NCBI GenBank assembly: GCA_028339355.1
Contig: JAOLBX010000006.1
Span: 1-64,000, forward strand
Direction: 5' to 3'
DNA: 64,000 nt
Origin: Bacteroidia bacterium
GTDB taxonomy: Bacteria > Bacteroidota > Bacteroidia > NS11-12g > UBA9320
Shown here: piece by piece, positions 25,639 to 33,727 of the stretch
How positions within the stretch are numbered: position 1 is the first letter of the stretch
How the letters are laid out: each line of letters opens with the position of its first letter
Notes under the pieces: generated by a model
The model's input: only the letters and a program-made list of their open reading frames with translations
Told to the model about the DNA's origin: nothing
The model's database searches: none
Translations under genes and position numbers: made by a program

Positions 25639-25923
25639 TTATTGTTTTACTATGGTGAGGCATTCGTCTATCTCTTTGATTATCTGCTCTATTTGTTTTT
25701 TAAACTCAGAATCATCAGGAGCAACGCTAGCACTCTGTGCAAGTTTACTAATTTTATTGGTTTCTTCTAAATTAAGTAAGTCTTGCGTTTTGGTTTCAAT
25801 TTGTGTTTTTAAGCTTCGGTTCGAAAGTTTCAATTGCTCACTTTCTATTTCTAGGATATCACACTTAGTTTTAAGCTGTTTTATATGAAATTCTATGTTT
25901 TCTAAACGAGCAAATAGTTCCAT
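25639..25923 (-). CDS. Small coiled-coil protein between pheT and zapA
   Basis: This 94-residue protein is almost entirely coiled coil (LENIEFHIKQLKTKCDILEIESEQLKL onward). It has no signal peptide or membrane segment. Its ATG overlaps the pheT stop by one base and zapA follows 24 bases later. Position and structure suggest a division-associated ZapB-like role, but that is inference; the coiled coil alone does not prove it. Confidence 0.75.
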   Translation of the reverse strand: MELFARLENIEFHIKQLKTKCDILEIESEQLKLSNRSLKTQIETKTQDLLNLEETNKISKLAQSASVAPDDSEFKKQIEQIIKEIDECLTIVKQ

Positions 25924-28265
25924 TATTTTCGAATAATAGCTTTTAGTTTCGTTTCAAAGTTAGCAATTAATTTGGCCATTAAACCATCGATTTCCACATC
26001 CTCCATTGTCTTCTTTGGGTTGTACAAGAAATAAGCCACTGAGAAAGATTTCTGATCTGCTTCCAGTGGTTTACCCTCATAAACATCAAATAACAGGATG
26101 TCTGTCAAGTTTTGTTGGAGTGTTTGTTTGGTAATCTTTTGTACCTCTGCATAGGTCACAGCTTTGTCTAGTACGAGTGACAGGTCTCTGCGTACGATAG
26201 GGAATACAGGGATTTCTTTTAAAGACACCTTGTCGCTTGCCATCTGAATGCACGCATCCCAATCGATAGCTAGAGTCACACACTCTTGTTTTAGGCCGTG
26301 GGTTTTCATTTGAGCCTTAGAAACAGAGCTTATTTGTGTTATTCTCTCCAATTGTTTTGGAGCAATATTTAGTTTCACAAGAATATTTGCAGCTACAGCT
26401 TTTAGCTCATCTTCGTTAGCTTTGGCTGCCTTAGTGCTCCAGTGTTCTGGATGTCTATTTCCGCTAAAAGTAAGTTGAAGCACTTCTTTTTCAGAATACT
26501 TACCATCTATTTTGAAGTATGTTTTTCCGAATTCGTAAAACTTCAAATTCGAATTTTTACGATTCACATTGTAAGCTACTGCAGTTAGTGCTGAGTTTAC
26601 GAGCTCCAAACGCATTACATTCATATCTTGACTTAGAGGATTTAGCATATGCACAGCTTCTGCTAGCTCATCTTCTGTATAATACTTACTAGCCACTAAT
26701 GAGTTGTTCATAATTTCATTAAACCCGATGTCTGACAAATAGTTGCTGATTTTAGATTTAATTTTATTTGGAGTGTTCTTAGCTATTACCGAAGGGATAT
26801 AATTTACCTTTTGAGGAATAGGAATATTGTCAAACCCATAGACTCTAAGTATTTCTTCGTAGATATCCACTGGTCGCTCTACGTCTGGTCTGTATCGTGG
26901 TACTTCTAGATTTAGATTCTGATTATTGTGAGCCAATATTTTAATCTCTAAGCTATTCAATATTTTGGTAGCTACTTCTTCAGGTATTTCGTGACCTATG
27001 AACTTGTTAAGTTCTTCGAGCTTTATTTCTACTTGAAGCGGCTCTATAGCTTCTGGGTAGACGTCTACTACTTCCGAAGCAATTTCTCCGCCTGCTATTT
27101 CTTGAATCAGATTCACAGCTCGTATCAAGGCAAAATTGACCATTTCAGGGTCCGTACCTCGTTCAAACCGGTAACTCGAGTCTGTGTTTAAACCAAAACT
27201 TTTCGCTGTTTTTCTAACTGCCGCAGGGTTGAAATAAGCACTTTCTATAAAAATAGAAGTGGTGTTGTCCGAAACCCCAGACTCATGTCCTCCGAGCACA
27301 CCCGCAAGAGCAAGTGGTTTGTTCGCATCGCATATTAAGAGATGGTCAGAAGTTAGTTTTCTTTCTACTTCGTCTAGTGTAGTCAGAGTCTCACCCTCTT
27401 TAGCAAATCGAGCTACTATTTTGTGGCCACCTATTTTGGCATAGTCGAATGCATGCAGCGGCTGTCCTATTTCGTATTGGATGAAATTAGTTACATCCAC
27501 TACGTTGTTGATTGGTTTAAGATCTATAGACTGCAATCTTTTCTTTAACCAATTTGGAGATTCAGCTATCGAAACTCCTGTTAAGGTGATTCCACTGTAT
27601 CTTGGTGCAGCTTTGATATCATCTATAGCTACATCCACACGCATTTGTCCGCGTGCGTCTATGCTTTCTAATGAGGGTTTTTTATACTTAGCACCTGTAA
27701 GTGCTTGTAGCTCACGTGCTACACCCATATGAGATATTGCATCTCCTCGATTTGGGATAATCGCTATCTCTATCTGGTGGTCTGTTTCTACTTCGTAAAT
27801 ATCATTGAGAGGAGTTCCTGGAGCCAGAGCATCGTCCAATATCATAATGCCATCGTGACTGCTTCCTAGTCCTATCTCATCTTCAGCACATATCATCCCC
27901 TCAGATACTTCGCCTCGTATTTTGGATTTTTTTATCTCAAAACTGCCATCGTCCATGTTGATAGTGGTGCCTACAGGAGCCACTACTACTTTTTGACCAG
28001 CAGCCACATTAGCAGCACCGCATACTATGTCTAGTATAGTGCCGTTTCCTATATCTACTGTAGTTTTATTTAGCTTGTCTGCATTGGGGTGTTTCTCTTT
28101 GGTCAGCACTTGGCCCACTACCAATTTTTTTAAACCTCCTTTTATGGATTCAGTTTTTAAAATATGCTCTACCTCAAGCCCACTCATAGTGAGTTTTTCG
28201 CAAATTTCTTCGAGGGGTAAATCTATATTGATAAAACGTTTTAACCAGTTGTATGATATCTTCAT
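25923..28265 (-). CDS. pheT: Phenylalanyl-tRNA synthetase beta chain
   Basis: PheT forms the alpha2-beta2 synthetase with PheS. The 780 residues show the N-terminal tRNA-binding OB domain (VVGQVLTKEKHPNADKLNKTTVDIG). The B3/B4 domain contains EIAIIPNRGDAISHMGVAREL and HAFDYAKI. The B5 region is RYRPDVERPVDIYEEILRVYGFDNIP, the core has LNPLSQDM, and the C-terminal anticodon-binding ferredoxin-like domain contains FPIVRRDLSLVLD. The length is normal. It is the first gene of the pheT-zapA-rny run; pheS is elsewhere. Confidence 0.96.
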   Translation of the reverse strand: MKISYNWLKRFINIDLPLEEICEKLTMSGLEVEHILKTESIKGGLKKLVVGQVLTKEKHPNADKLNKTTVDIGNGTILDIVCGAANVAAGQKVVVAPVGTTINMDDGSFEIKKSKIRGEVSEGMICAEDEIGLGSSHDGIMILDDALAPGTPLNDIYEVETDHQIEIAIIPNRGDAISHMGVARELQALTGAKYKKPSLESIDARGQMRVDVAIDDIKAAPRYSGITLTGVSIAESPNWLKKRLQSIDLKPINNVVDVTNFIQYEIGQPLHAFDYAKIGGHKIVARFAKEGETLTTLDEVERKLTSDHLLICDANKPLALAGVLGGHESGVSDNTTSIFIESAYFNPAAVRKTAKSFGLNTDSSYRFERGTDPEMVNFALIRAVNLIQEIAGGEIASEVVDVYPEAIEPLQVEIKLEELNKFIGHEIPEEVATKILNSLEIKILAHNNQNLNLEVPRYRPDVERPVDIYEEILRVYGFDNIPIPQKVNYIPSVIAKNTPNKIKSKISNYLSDIGFNEIMNNSLVASKYYTEDELAEAVHMLNPLSQDMNVMRLELVNSALTAVAYNVNRKNSNLKFYEFGKTYFKIDGKYSEKEVLQLTFSGNRHPEHWSTKAAKANEDELKAVAANILVKLNIAPKQLERITQISSVSKAQMKTHGLKQECVTLAIDWDACIQMASDKVSLKEIPVFPIVRRDLSLVLDKAVTYAEVQKITKQTLQQNLTDILLFDVYEGKPLEADQKSFSVAYFLYNPKKTMEDVEIDGLMAKLIANFETKLKAIIRK

Positions 28266-28357
28266 GATAAAAGCAAGGGCGAAGATAATTTTGTATTTCT
28301 ATTCTCTGACGCTAGATGCTTCTTTTTATTCAGATTTTATTAATCTTGCCCCAATAT

Positions 28358-29173
28358 ATGAATGATATAAACCTAGAAGCATTGGTGAGATATGGCAAAG
28401 ATACAATGACGGAATATCTGCCTGGTATAGCTGCTGCTATCGTTACACTAATTGTAGGCTGGTGGGCCATCGGAAAAATAAATCAACTTTTCAAGAGGTT
28501 CTTAGAGCTTAGAGAAGTGGAAATAACCTTGGTTCCATTTTTATCTAGCTTGGTCAATTTTGGTTTGAAAATAATGTTGCTCGTAAGCGTGGCCGCCATG
28601 CTCGGTATAGCTACAACTAGTTTTGTTACGGTATTAGGTGCAGCGGGTTTAGCGATTGGTTTAGCCTTGCAAGGCAGTCTTTCCAATTTTGCAGGTGGAG
28701 TACTTATTCTTCTTTTTAAACCGTTCAAAGTGGGTGATCTCATAGAATCGGATGGTGTACTAGGAGTGGTGCAAAGCATCACAGTGCTGAATACAATACT
28801 TACTACTCCCGCAGACAATACCGCTATATTACCCAATGGTCAGGTGGCAAATTCCAAGGTCTTAAATTACACAAAAGAGAATAATCGTCGGGTTGACTTA
28901 ACTGTAGGTATAGGATATGCTGAAGATGTAGAGAAGGCCAAGAAAGTGCTGGTAGAGGCGATGAAAAAAGTGCCTAAGGTGCTAGAGCATCCAGCACCGT
29001 TTGTTGGCGTATTAGGGTTTGGAGATAGTTCCGTTGATTTAGCAGTAAGGCCACATGCTCTATCTACTGATTACTGGGATGTGTATTTTGCTGCGAATGA
29101 AGCAATCAAGGTAGCCTTGGATGAGAATAATATTGAGATTCCATATCCGCATCAAGTGGAGATTAGGAAGTAG
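28358..29173 (+). CDS. Small-conductance mechanosensitive channel (MscS family)
   Basis: The protein has 271 residues from ATG at 28358. A first transmembrane helix (LPGIAAAIVTLIVGWWAIG) is followed by a second (FGLKIMLLVSVAAMLGI). The pore helix has the glycine/alanine pattern VTVLGAAGLAIGLALQGSLSNFAGGVLIL. The beta domain contains FKVGDLIESDGVLGVVQ and NGQVANSKVLNYT. This is MscS-like in length and layout, and the channel would release solutes under hypo-osmotic shock. It is divergent from pheT across about 90 bases. Confidence 0.93.
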   Translation: MNDINLEALVRYGKDTMTEYLPGIAAAIVTLIVGWWAIGKINQLFKRFLELREVEITLVPFLSSLVNFGLKIMLLVSVAAMLGIATTSFVTVLGAAGLAIGLALQGSLSNFAGGVLILLFKPFKVGDLIESDGVLGVVQSITVLNTILTTPADNTAILPNGQVANSKVLNYTKENNRRVDLTVGIGYAEDVEKAKKVLVEAMKKVPKVLEHPAPFVGVLGFGDSSVDLAVRPHALSTDYWDVYFAANEAIKVALDENNIEIPYPHQVEIRK

Positions 29174-29288
29174 GGGTTAGTGAATAGTTGACTCATTGAT
29201 TTGTTTGGTATTTCTTCGATTGTACACTGTGTATTTCCATTGTTGTACATTACAGAGATAACTAACTCCCTTCTCTACTATTACTCTA

Positions 29289-29621
29289 TCAAAGTAAACC
29301 TAGAACCAACTCGGGAGGTCTGCATACCACAGCTGTGTCTTCAGTTTCTAAGATTGGTCGTTCTATTAGCTTGGGATTGGCAACCATTGCTTCTATGATT
29401 TCTGCATCGGTTAGCTCTTTTCCTTTATAATTTTCTTTCCATATTGCTTCTCCTTTGCGGATAAGCTGCATAGGGGTAATCCCTACCTTCTTTATCAAAG
29501 CACTCAGTTCTGCTTTGTTCAATGGATTTTTGATGTAATTAATTATCTCAACGCCTCCTTTTGGCAGTAGAGCCAAGCATTGTCTGCTCTTGGAGCATCT
29601 ATTATTGTGGTAAATTTTCAT
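29289..29621 (-). CDS. ArsC/Spx-family reductase-like protein
   Basis: This 110-residue glutaredoxin-fold protein begins MKIYHNNRCSKSRQCLALL, with the family's single catalytic Cys context NRCSKSRQ. It carries PMQLIRKGEAIWKE and ends with LIERPILETEDTAVVCRPPELV, where the RP-x-L and CRPPE arginines match arsenate reductase ArsC. Arsenate reduction with glutaredoxin is the usual annotation, but family members such as YffB have other roles. There are no other ars genes beside it. Confidence 0.8.
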   Translation of the reverse strand: MKIYHNNRCSKSRQCLALLPKGGVEIINYIKNPLNKAELSALIKKVGITPMQLIRKGEAIWKENYKGKELTDAEIIEAMVANPKLIERPILETEDTAVVCRPPELVLGLL

Positions 29622-29648
29622 TAATAATTAACCCTTGATGATTTACAA

Positions 29649-30653
29649 TTAAGAACCCGGTGCACCCATTACAGTCGTATATTTCAAAACCAGTTTCTTG
29701 TCAGGGAAAATTCGCCTGTAGCACGCTTGAGTAGCGATAGTCGCCTCATGAAATCCACAAAGTATAAGTTTCAATTTCCCTTCGTATTGGTTTATGTCTC
29801 CTATAGCAAAAATGCCAGGTACATTGGTAGAGTAATCTACCGTGTTTACCAAGATGGCTTCCTTGCCGAGGTCTAATCCCCATTCTTTAATAGGACCTAG
29901 TTTTGGGCTAAGCCCAAAGAGAGGAATGAAATTATCGGTATCTATCTCGTGTAACTCTCCACTGTTTTCAGTTACCGTCACTTTGCTAAGTTCATCTCCA
30001 CCATCCAGTGCAGAAATTTGAGCTTCGGTGATGAGTTTTATTTTTCCCGATTTGTCTAGGTTTTCTACTTTTTCTACAGAGTCTAGAGCTCCTCTAAAAG
30101 ACTTTCTTCTGTGAACCAAGGTAACCTCACTTGCTACGTCTGCTAAGAATATAGCCCAATCCAATGCACTGTCTCCGCCTCCAGCGATTACTATTTTCTT
30201 ATCCCTGAATTTTTCAGGGTCTTTGATGATGTAGTCTACTCCCTTGTCTTCAAATTTCACTAAGTTTTCTAGTTCGGGTTTTCTTGGAGCAAAACAGCCT
30301 AAACCGCCCGCTATCATGACGTTTTTAGCCTTATGTTGTGTCCCTCTGTCGGTAGTTACAATGAAGCTGTCGTCGTCAGTTTTTTCTATGCTTTCTGCTC
30401 GTTCACCCAGAGTGAAACCTGGGTTGAAAGGTTTAGCTTGTTCCATCAGATTGTCGATCAATTCGCCGGCCAATATGCTAGGGAATCCCGGTATATCATA
30501 GATTGGTTTCTTAGGATATATTTCTGCCAATTGTCCTCCTGGTTGTGGGAGGTAGTCCATCAAATGACATTTAAGTTTTAATAATCCTGCCTCAAAAATG
30601 GCAAATAATCCAGTAGGTCCTGCACCTATTATTATGATGTCTGTTTCTATCAT
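29649..30653 (-). CDS. Ferredoxin-NADP reductase, thioredoxin-reductase-like type
   Basis: This 334-residue flavoprotein has an N-terminal FAD loop, IIIIGAGPTGLFAIFEAGL. YLPQPGGQLAEIYPKKPIYDIPGFP follows, then an NADPH-binding segment IAGGGDSALDWAIFLAD with HRRKSFRG, and a C-terminal FAD motif FAIGDINQYEGKLKLILCGFHEA. There is no CxxC between the nucleotide domains, which separates it from thioredoxin reductase and fits the type 2 ferredoxin (flavodoxin)-NADP reductases. It would pass electrons between NADPH and ferredoxin or flavodoxin. Confidence 0.92.
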   Translation of the reverse strand: MIETDIIIIGAGPTGLFAIFEAGLLKLKCHLMDYLPQPGGQLAEIYPKKPIYDIPGFPSILAGELIDNLMEQAKPFNPGFTLGERAESIEKTDDDSFIVTTDRGTQHKAKNVMIAGGLGCFAPRKPELENLVKFEDKGVDYIIKDPEKFRDKKIVIAGGGDSALDWAIFLADVASEVTLVHRRKSFRGALDSVEKVENLDKSGKIKLITEAQISALDGGDELSKVTVTENSGELHEIDTDNFIPLFGLSPKLGPIKEWGLDLGKEAILVNTVDYSTNVPGIFAIGDINQYEGKLKLILCGFHEATIATQACYRRIFPDKKLVLKYTTVMGAPGS

Positions 30654-30769
30654 GGTGCGAATTTAGTTGTTAGGTAACTAGTTAAAAAGTTAATTAGTTA
30701 GTGACTACCATAAAATTTTATTTTGTAATGCGGAAGAAGGTCATAATGCTATACCAATAGTTGCGTTTT

Positions 30770-30789
30770 GGTGTTAATGTACGAACACC
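30770..30789. repeat. Short inverted repeat between fnr and the VWA gene
   Basis: GGTGTT (30770-30775) and AACACC (30784-30789) surround an 8-base loop in the 196-base divergent gap. The rest of the gap is AT-rich with AGTTAA-type tracts. It could be an operator; no known regulator is implied. Confidence 0.3.
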
Positions 30790-30849
30790 GAAATGAATAA
30801 TAATAGGATAACAAATTAACAAGTCAACCAATTTACTAATTTTACACCC

Positions 30850-32937
30850 TTGAATTGGAATATCTCCATATCGTACCCTTGGTGGTTTGTGCTATTATGC
30901 ATTGTAGTAGGAGCATTATATGCAGCCGTACTCTATTATAAGTCAAAAGATAACGAACGATTTTCGGATTATAGATGGGTGCAGATTCTGCTGCCTATTC
31001 TTCGTTTTTTTCTTGGCACTCTACTAGCTTTCTTATTGCTTGGTCCGGTGCTAAAGTATGCTGGATTTATTACTCAGAAACCAATAGTTGCTTTATTAGT
31101 TGATGATTCTAAATCGTTAGTGCAAGGAGAGCTGAACTCTACGTCTATCTCAAATTCTGTAACAGAATTGCAAAATAATCTTGCAGACAAATACGATGTG
31201 AATTTGATTTCGTTCAGCAATGTAGCTCAATTCTCTACTGCAGATAAGCTTTTGGCTAACGGCTCAGAAACCAATTTTTCTCAAGCACTGAGATATACAA
31301 AAGATCAGTACGTTAATCAGAATCTCGGAGCAGTAGTATTGCTCACAGATGGTATATACAATGGTGGGAGTAACCCAAAATATATAGCAGAAAGCTATAA
31401 AGTCCCAATCTATACAATAGGAGTAGGGGATACTACGGTATATGCAGATTTTGGGGTGAATAATGTATCGCACAACTCACTTGCTTATTTGGGCAATGAT
31501 TTTCCATTGCGAATAGAAGTGAAAGGAATCAAATTAGCAGGCAAACAAGCCAACTTGCAAGTCTTGCTGAATGGAAAAACGATAGAGCAAAAATCGTTGA
31601 TAATAGACAAGGACGATTACTATTATGAAACAGACGTAGTAGCAAAAGCACAACGACTGGGTCAGAACAAGGTGGAGGTGCGGTTATCTGCTTTTGACAA
31701 TGAAAAGAATAAAGCGAACAATAGCTATACATTCTATGTAGACATAATAGATGGCAAAAAGAAAGTGGCGATATGGGCAGGTGCTCCCCACCCAGATCTC
31801 GGCATGCTAAGGTCAGCTATCAATACAAATGAAAAATATGAAGCGTCTATAACGCTAAATTCTTATACGGTTAGCCCTGATTTTGACTTGGTGATATTAC
31901 ACGATTGGTTTAGCTCACAAGCACAGCTCAATCTTTATGAGAAGCTAAGAAGCAGCGGCATCCCGATGTTGTTGGTTGTAGGAGATAATTTTGATAGTAA
32001 ATTATTCAACAGAGGCAGTCAAGATATAAAGTTTAGTCCTTCTGGAAGCGGAACCAATGCAGCACTGCCGCTTACTAATAGTAGTTTTGAGTATTTCGAA
32101 TTGGATCCTACCGTGACGGCAAGTGTCAAAAAATGGCCACCACTGCGAGCAGCCTTTGGAAAATTCAAAGGATACTTGCCAAGTGATGTGCTCATGTATC
32201 AGCAGATAGGTTCTGTAACTACACAAGAACCCCTAGTCTTGCTCAATACGGCAAACAAGCAGAGACTTGGTATAGTGACAGGTACAGGAATGTGGCAATG
32301 GAGATTGGCAGATTTTGAGCAATCAGAAAATCATGAAAGTGTAAACTCCGTAGTGAGTAAAATGGTGCAGTATCTTGCCGTTAAAGAAGAGAAGAAACTC
32401 CTAAAAGTATATCCAAGTGCAAAGCAATATGGAGTAGGAGAGGATGTTACACTGCTAGGAGAATTGTACAATCAGAGTCTCGATGCGATAGCCGGACAAG
32501 AAATAAATGTGCAGTTAAAGAATGCAGAAGGTGAAGTGTATAAGCATACGATGACCGCATCCGGTAGTCATTACAGGCTAGTGCTTCAGAGTCTGTCTCC
32601 AGGAGCGTATCAGTATAGTGCTAGGGCTAAAGTAGGAGGGGTATCCCTTTCAGATAAAGGTTATTTTACGATAGTGGGTCAACAAAAAGAATTGGCAAAT
32701 CTTACCGCCGATTTTGATTTGCTTCGTCAATTATCAGAATCTACAGAAGGTGAATTTGTATTTTTCGAGAATATGAATGGCCTAGGGCAAAACCTATCGG
32801 CCAATGAAAGTCTAAAATCCGTAATAGCAGAAGAAAACAAACTCGAAGACCTCATTAACTTCCAATGGATCTTTTGGCTGCTAATGTCACTACTAAGTCT
32901 GGAGTGGTTTGTGAGAAAGTGGGCCGGAGGGGACTAG
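30850..32937 (+). CDS. Membrane VWA-domain protein
   Basis: The protein has 695 residues with a TTG start (MNWNISISYPWWF); no ATG is available near the N-terminus. Two transmembrane helices lie near residues 12-31 and 43-65. A von Willebrand A domain follows with the metal-site motif VDDSKS, then VLLTDGIYNGGSNPKY and IYTIGVGDT. A long extracytoplasmic beta-rich part comes next, and a last transmembrane helix near residue 675 (IFWLLMSLLSLEWF). This architecture is common in Bacteroidota, distantly like BatA-type proteins; the function is unknown. It is transcribed toward rpsO. Confidence 0.8.
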   Translation: MNWNISISYPWWFVLLCIVVGALYAAVLYYKSKDNERFSDYRWVQILLPILRFFLGTLLAFLLLGPVLKYAGFITQKPIVALLVDDSKSLVQGELNSTSISNSVTELQNNLADKYDVNLISFSNVAQFSTADKLLANGSETNFSQALRYTKDQYVNQNLGAVVLLTDGIYNGGSNPKYIAESYKVPIYTIGVGDTTVYADFGVNNVSHNSLAYLGNDFPLRIEVKGIKLAGKQANLQVLLNGKTIEQKSLIIDKDDYYYETDVVAKAQRLGQNKVEVRLSAFDNEKNKANNSYTFYVDIIDGKKKVAIWAGAPHPDLGMLRSAINTNEKYEASITLNSYTVSPDFDLVILHDWFSSQAQLNLYEKLRSSGIPMLLVVGDNFDSKLFNRGSQDIKFSPSGSGTNAALPLTNSSFEYFELDPTVTASVKKWPPLRAAFGKFKGYLPSDVLMYQQIGSVTTQEPLVLLNTANKQRLGIVTGTGMWQWRLADFEQSENHESVNSVVSKMVQYLAVKEEKKLLKVYPSAKQYGVGEDVTLLGELYNQSLDAIAGQEINVQLKNAEGEVYKHTMTASGSHYRLVLQSLSPGAYQYSARAKVGGVSLSDKGYFTIVGQQKELANLTADFDLLRQLSESTEGEFVFFENMNGLGQNLSANESLKSVIAEENKLEDLINFQWIFWLLMSLLSLEWFVRKWAGGD

Positions 32938-32981
32938 GAATTAATATTAGTGATTAATAACTAATAATTAATAAGAAATTG

Positions 32982-32989
32982 TACTTTTG
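32982..32989 (+). promoter_or_regulatory. -7 promoter element of rpsO
   Basis: TACTTTTG is a perfect TAnnTTTG match, 30 bases before the rpsO ATG, within a run of AT-rich sequence after the VWA gene. No TTG is found at the -33 distance. Confidence 0.5.
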
Positions 32990-33019
32990 CAGGCCATAAA
33001 TAGAAATATTTAAAGTTAG

Positions 33020-33292
33020 ATGATAAAATTAACAGCAGAAAAAAAATCAGAAATTGTTGCAGAATACGGCGGAGACGCTAAAAACACTGGACATGCTGAA
33101 GCTCAAGTAGCAATATTTACTCATAGAATAAAGCACCTTACTGAGCATCTTAAAAAGAATAAAAAAGACTTCTCTACAGAGCTCACTTTGGTAAAACTAG
33201 TAGGTAAAAGAAGATCTTTACTAAAATATATTGCTGCTAAAGATATTGTTCACTATCGTGAGCTTATCAAGCAATTAGGCATCAGAAAGTAA
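33020..33292 (+). CDS. rpsO: 30S ribosomal protein S15
   Basis: This 90-residue protein shows the S15 hallmarks GHAEAQVAIFTHRIKHLTEHLKKNKKDFS, then LVGKRRSLLKYI and YRELIKQLGIRK. S15 binds 16S rRNA and nucleates the platform of the small subunit. The length matches the family (89). It is followed after 435 bases by pnp, the same order as in many bacteria. Confidence 0.97.
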   Translation: MIKLTAEKKSEIVAEYGGDAKNTGHAEAQVAIFTHRIKHLTEHLKKNKKDFSTELTLVKLVGKRRSLLKYIAAKDIVHYRELIKQLGIRK

Positions 33293-33727
33293 TTTGCCTT
33301 TTCATTCGCCTCGGCGAATGGATAAAACCTTTCTGGAAAAAGTCCCGTTTGTATAGTTGAGAAACTAGCATGTACCAATGCATTGACTTAGGTCGGTGTT
33401 TTTGTGCATATACACTTTTGGTTTACGAAAGTCGAATAATTTTTAGCATACCATCTACATGGAATAGCTTCTAATTTCAACAATGTAGAGCAAAAAATAT
33501 TAAATCATTGGCGTTGGGTCGATGACTATGTAGATTAAATGAATAAGATGTGTTTATAATTTTTGTAGATTTTCTTAAGAATTGAGGCAGAGAATAAAGA
33601 CCTAGCCGTATTTAAGTCAAGGTACTCTATCGATAATAATTAAAAAAATAACTGAAATTAGAGCATTATATTATTCGCTTAAGCTGCATTAACATTTTTT
33701 AAACATTGGCGGAAGAACCGCAACATT
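33293..33727 (+). other. Long rpsO-pnp intergenic region, probable pnp leader
   Basis: These 435 bases contain no credible coding frame. They start with an 8-bp hairpin, CATTCGCC/GGCGAATG with a 2-base spacer (33303-33320), which lacks a T-run and so is a doubtful terminator. ATCTACAT near 33452 and ATGTAGAT near 33525 could pair over about 65 bases. PNPase mRNAs are often autoregulated through structured leaders in other bacteria; whether this one is regulated that way is inference. Confidence 0.35.

Noticed and set aside
26086-26283. Arg-rich open frame inside pheT on the same strand
   Set aside because: It lies in another frame of the anticodon-binding domain of pheT and has no independent start signals.
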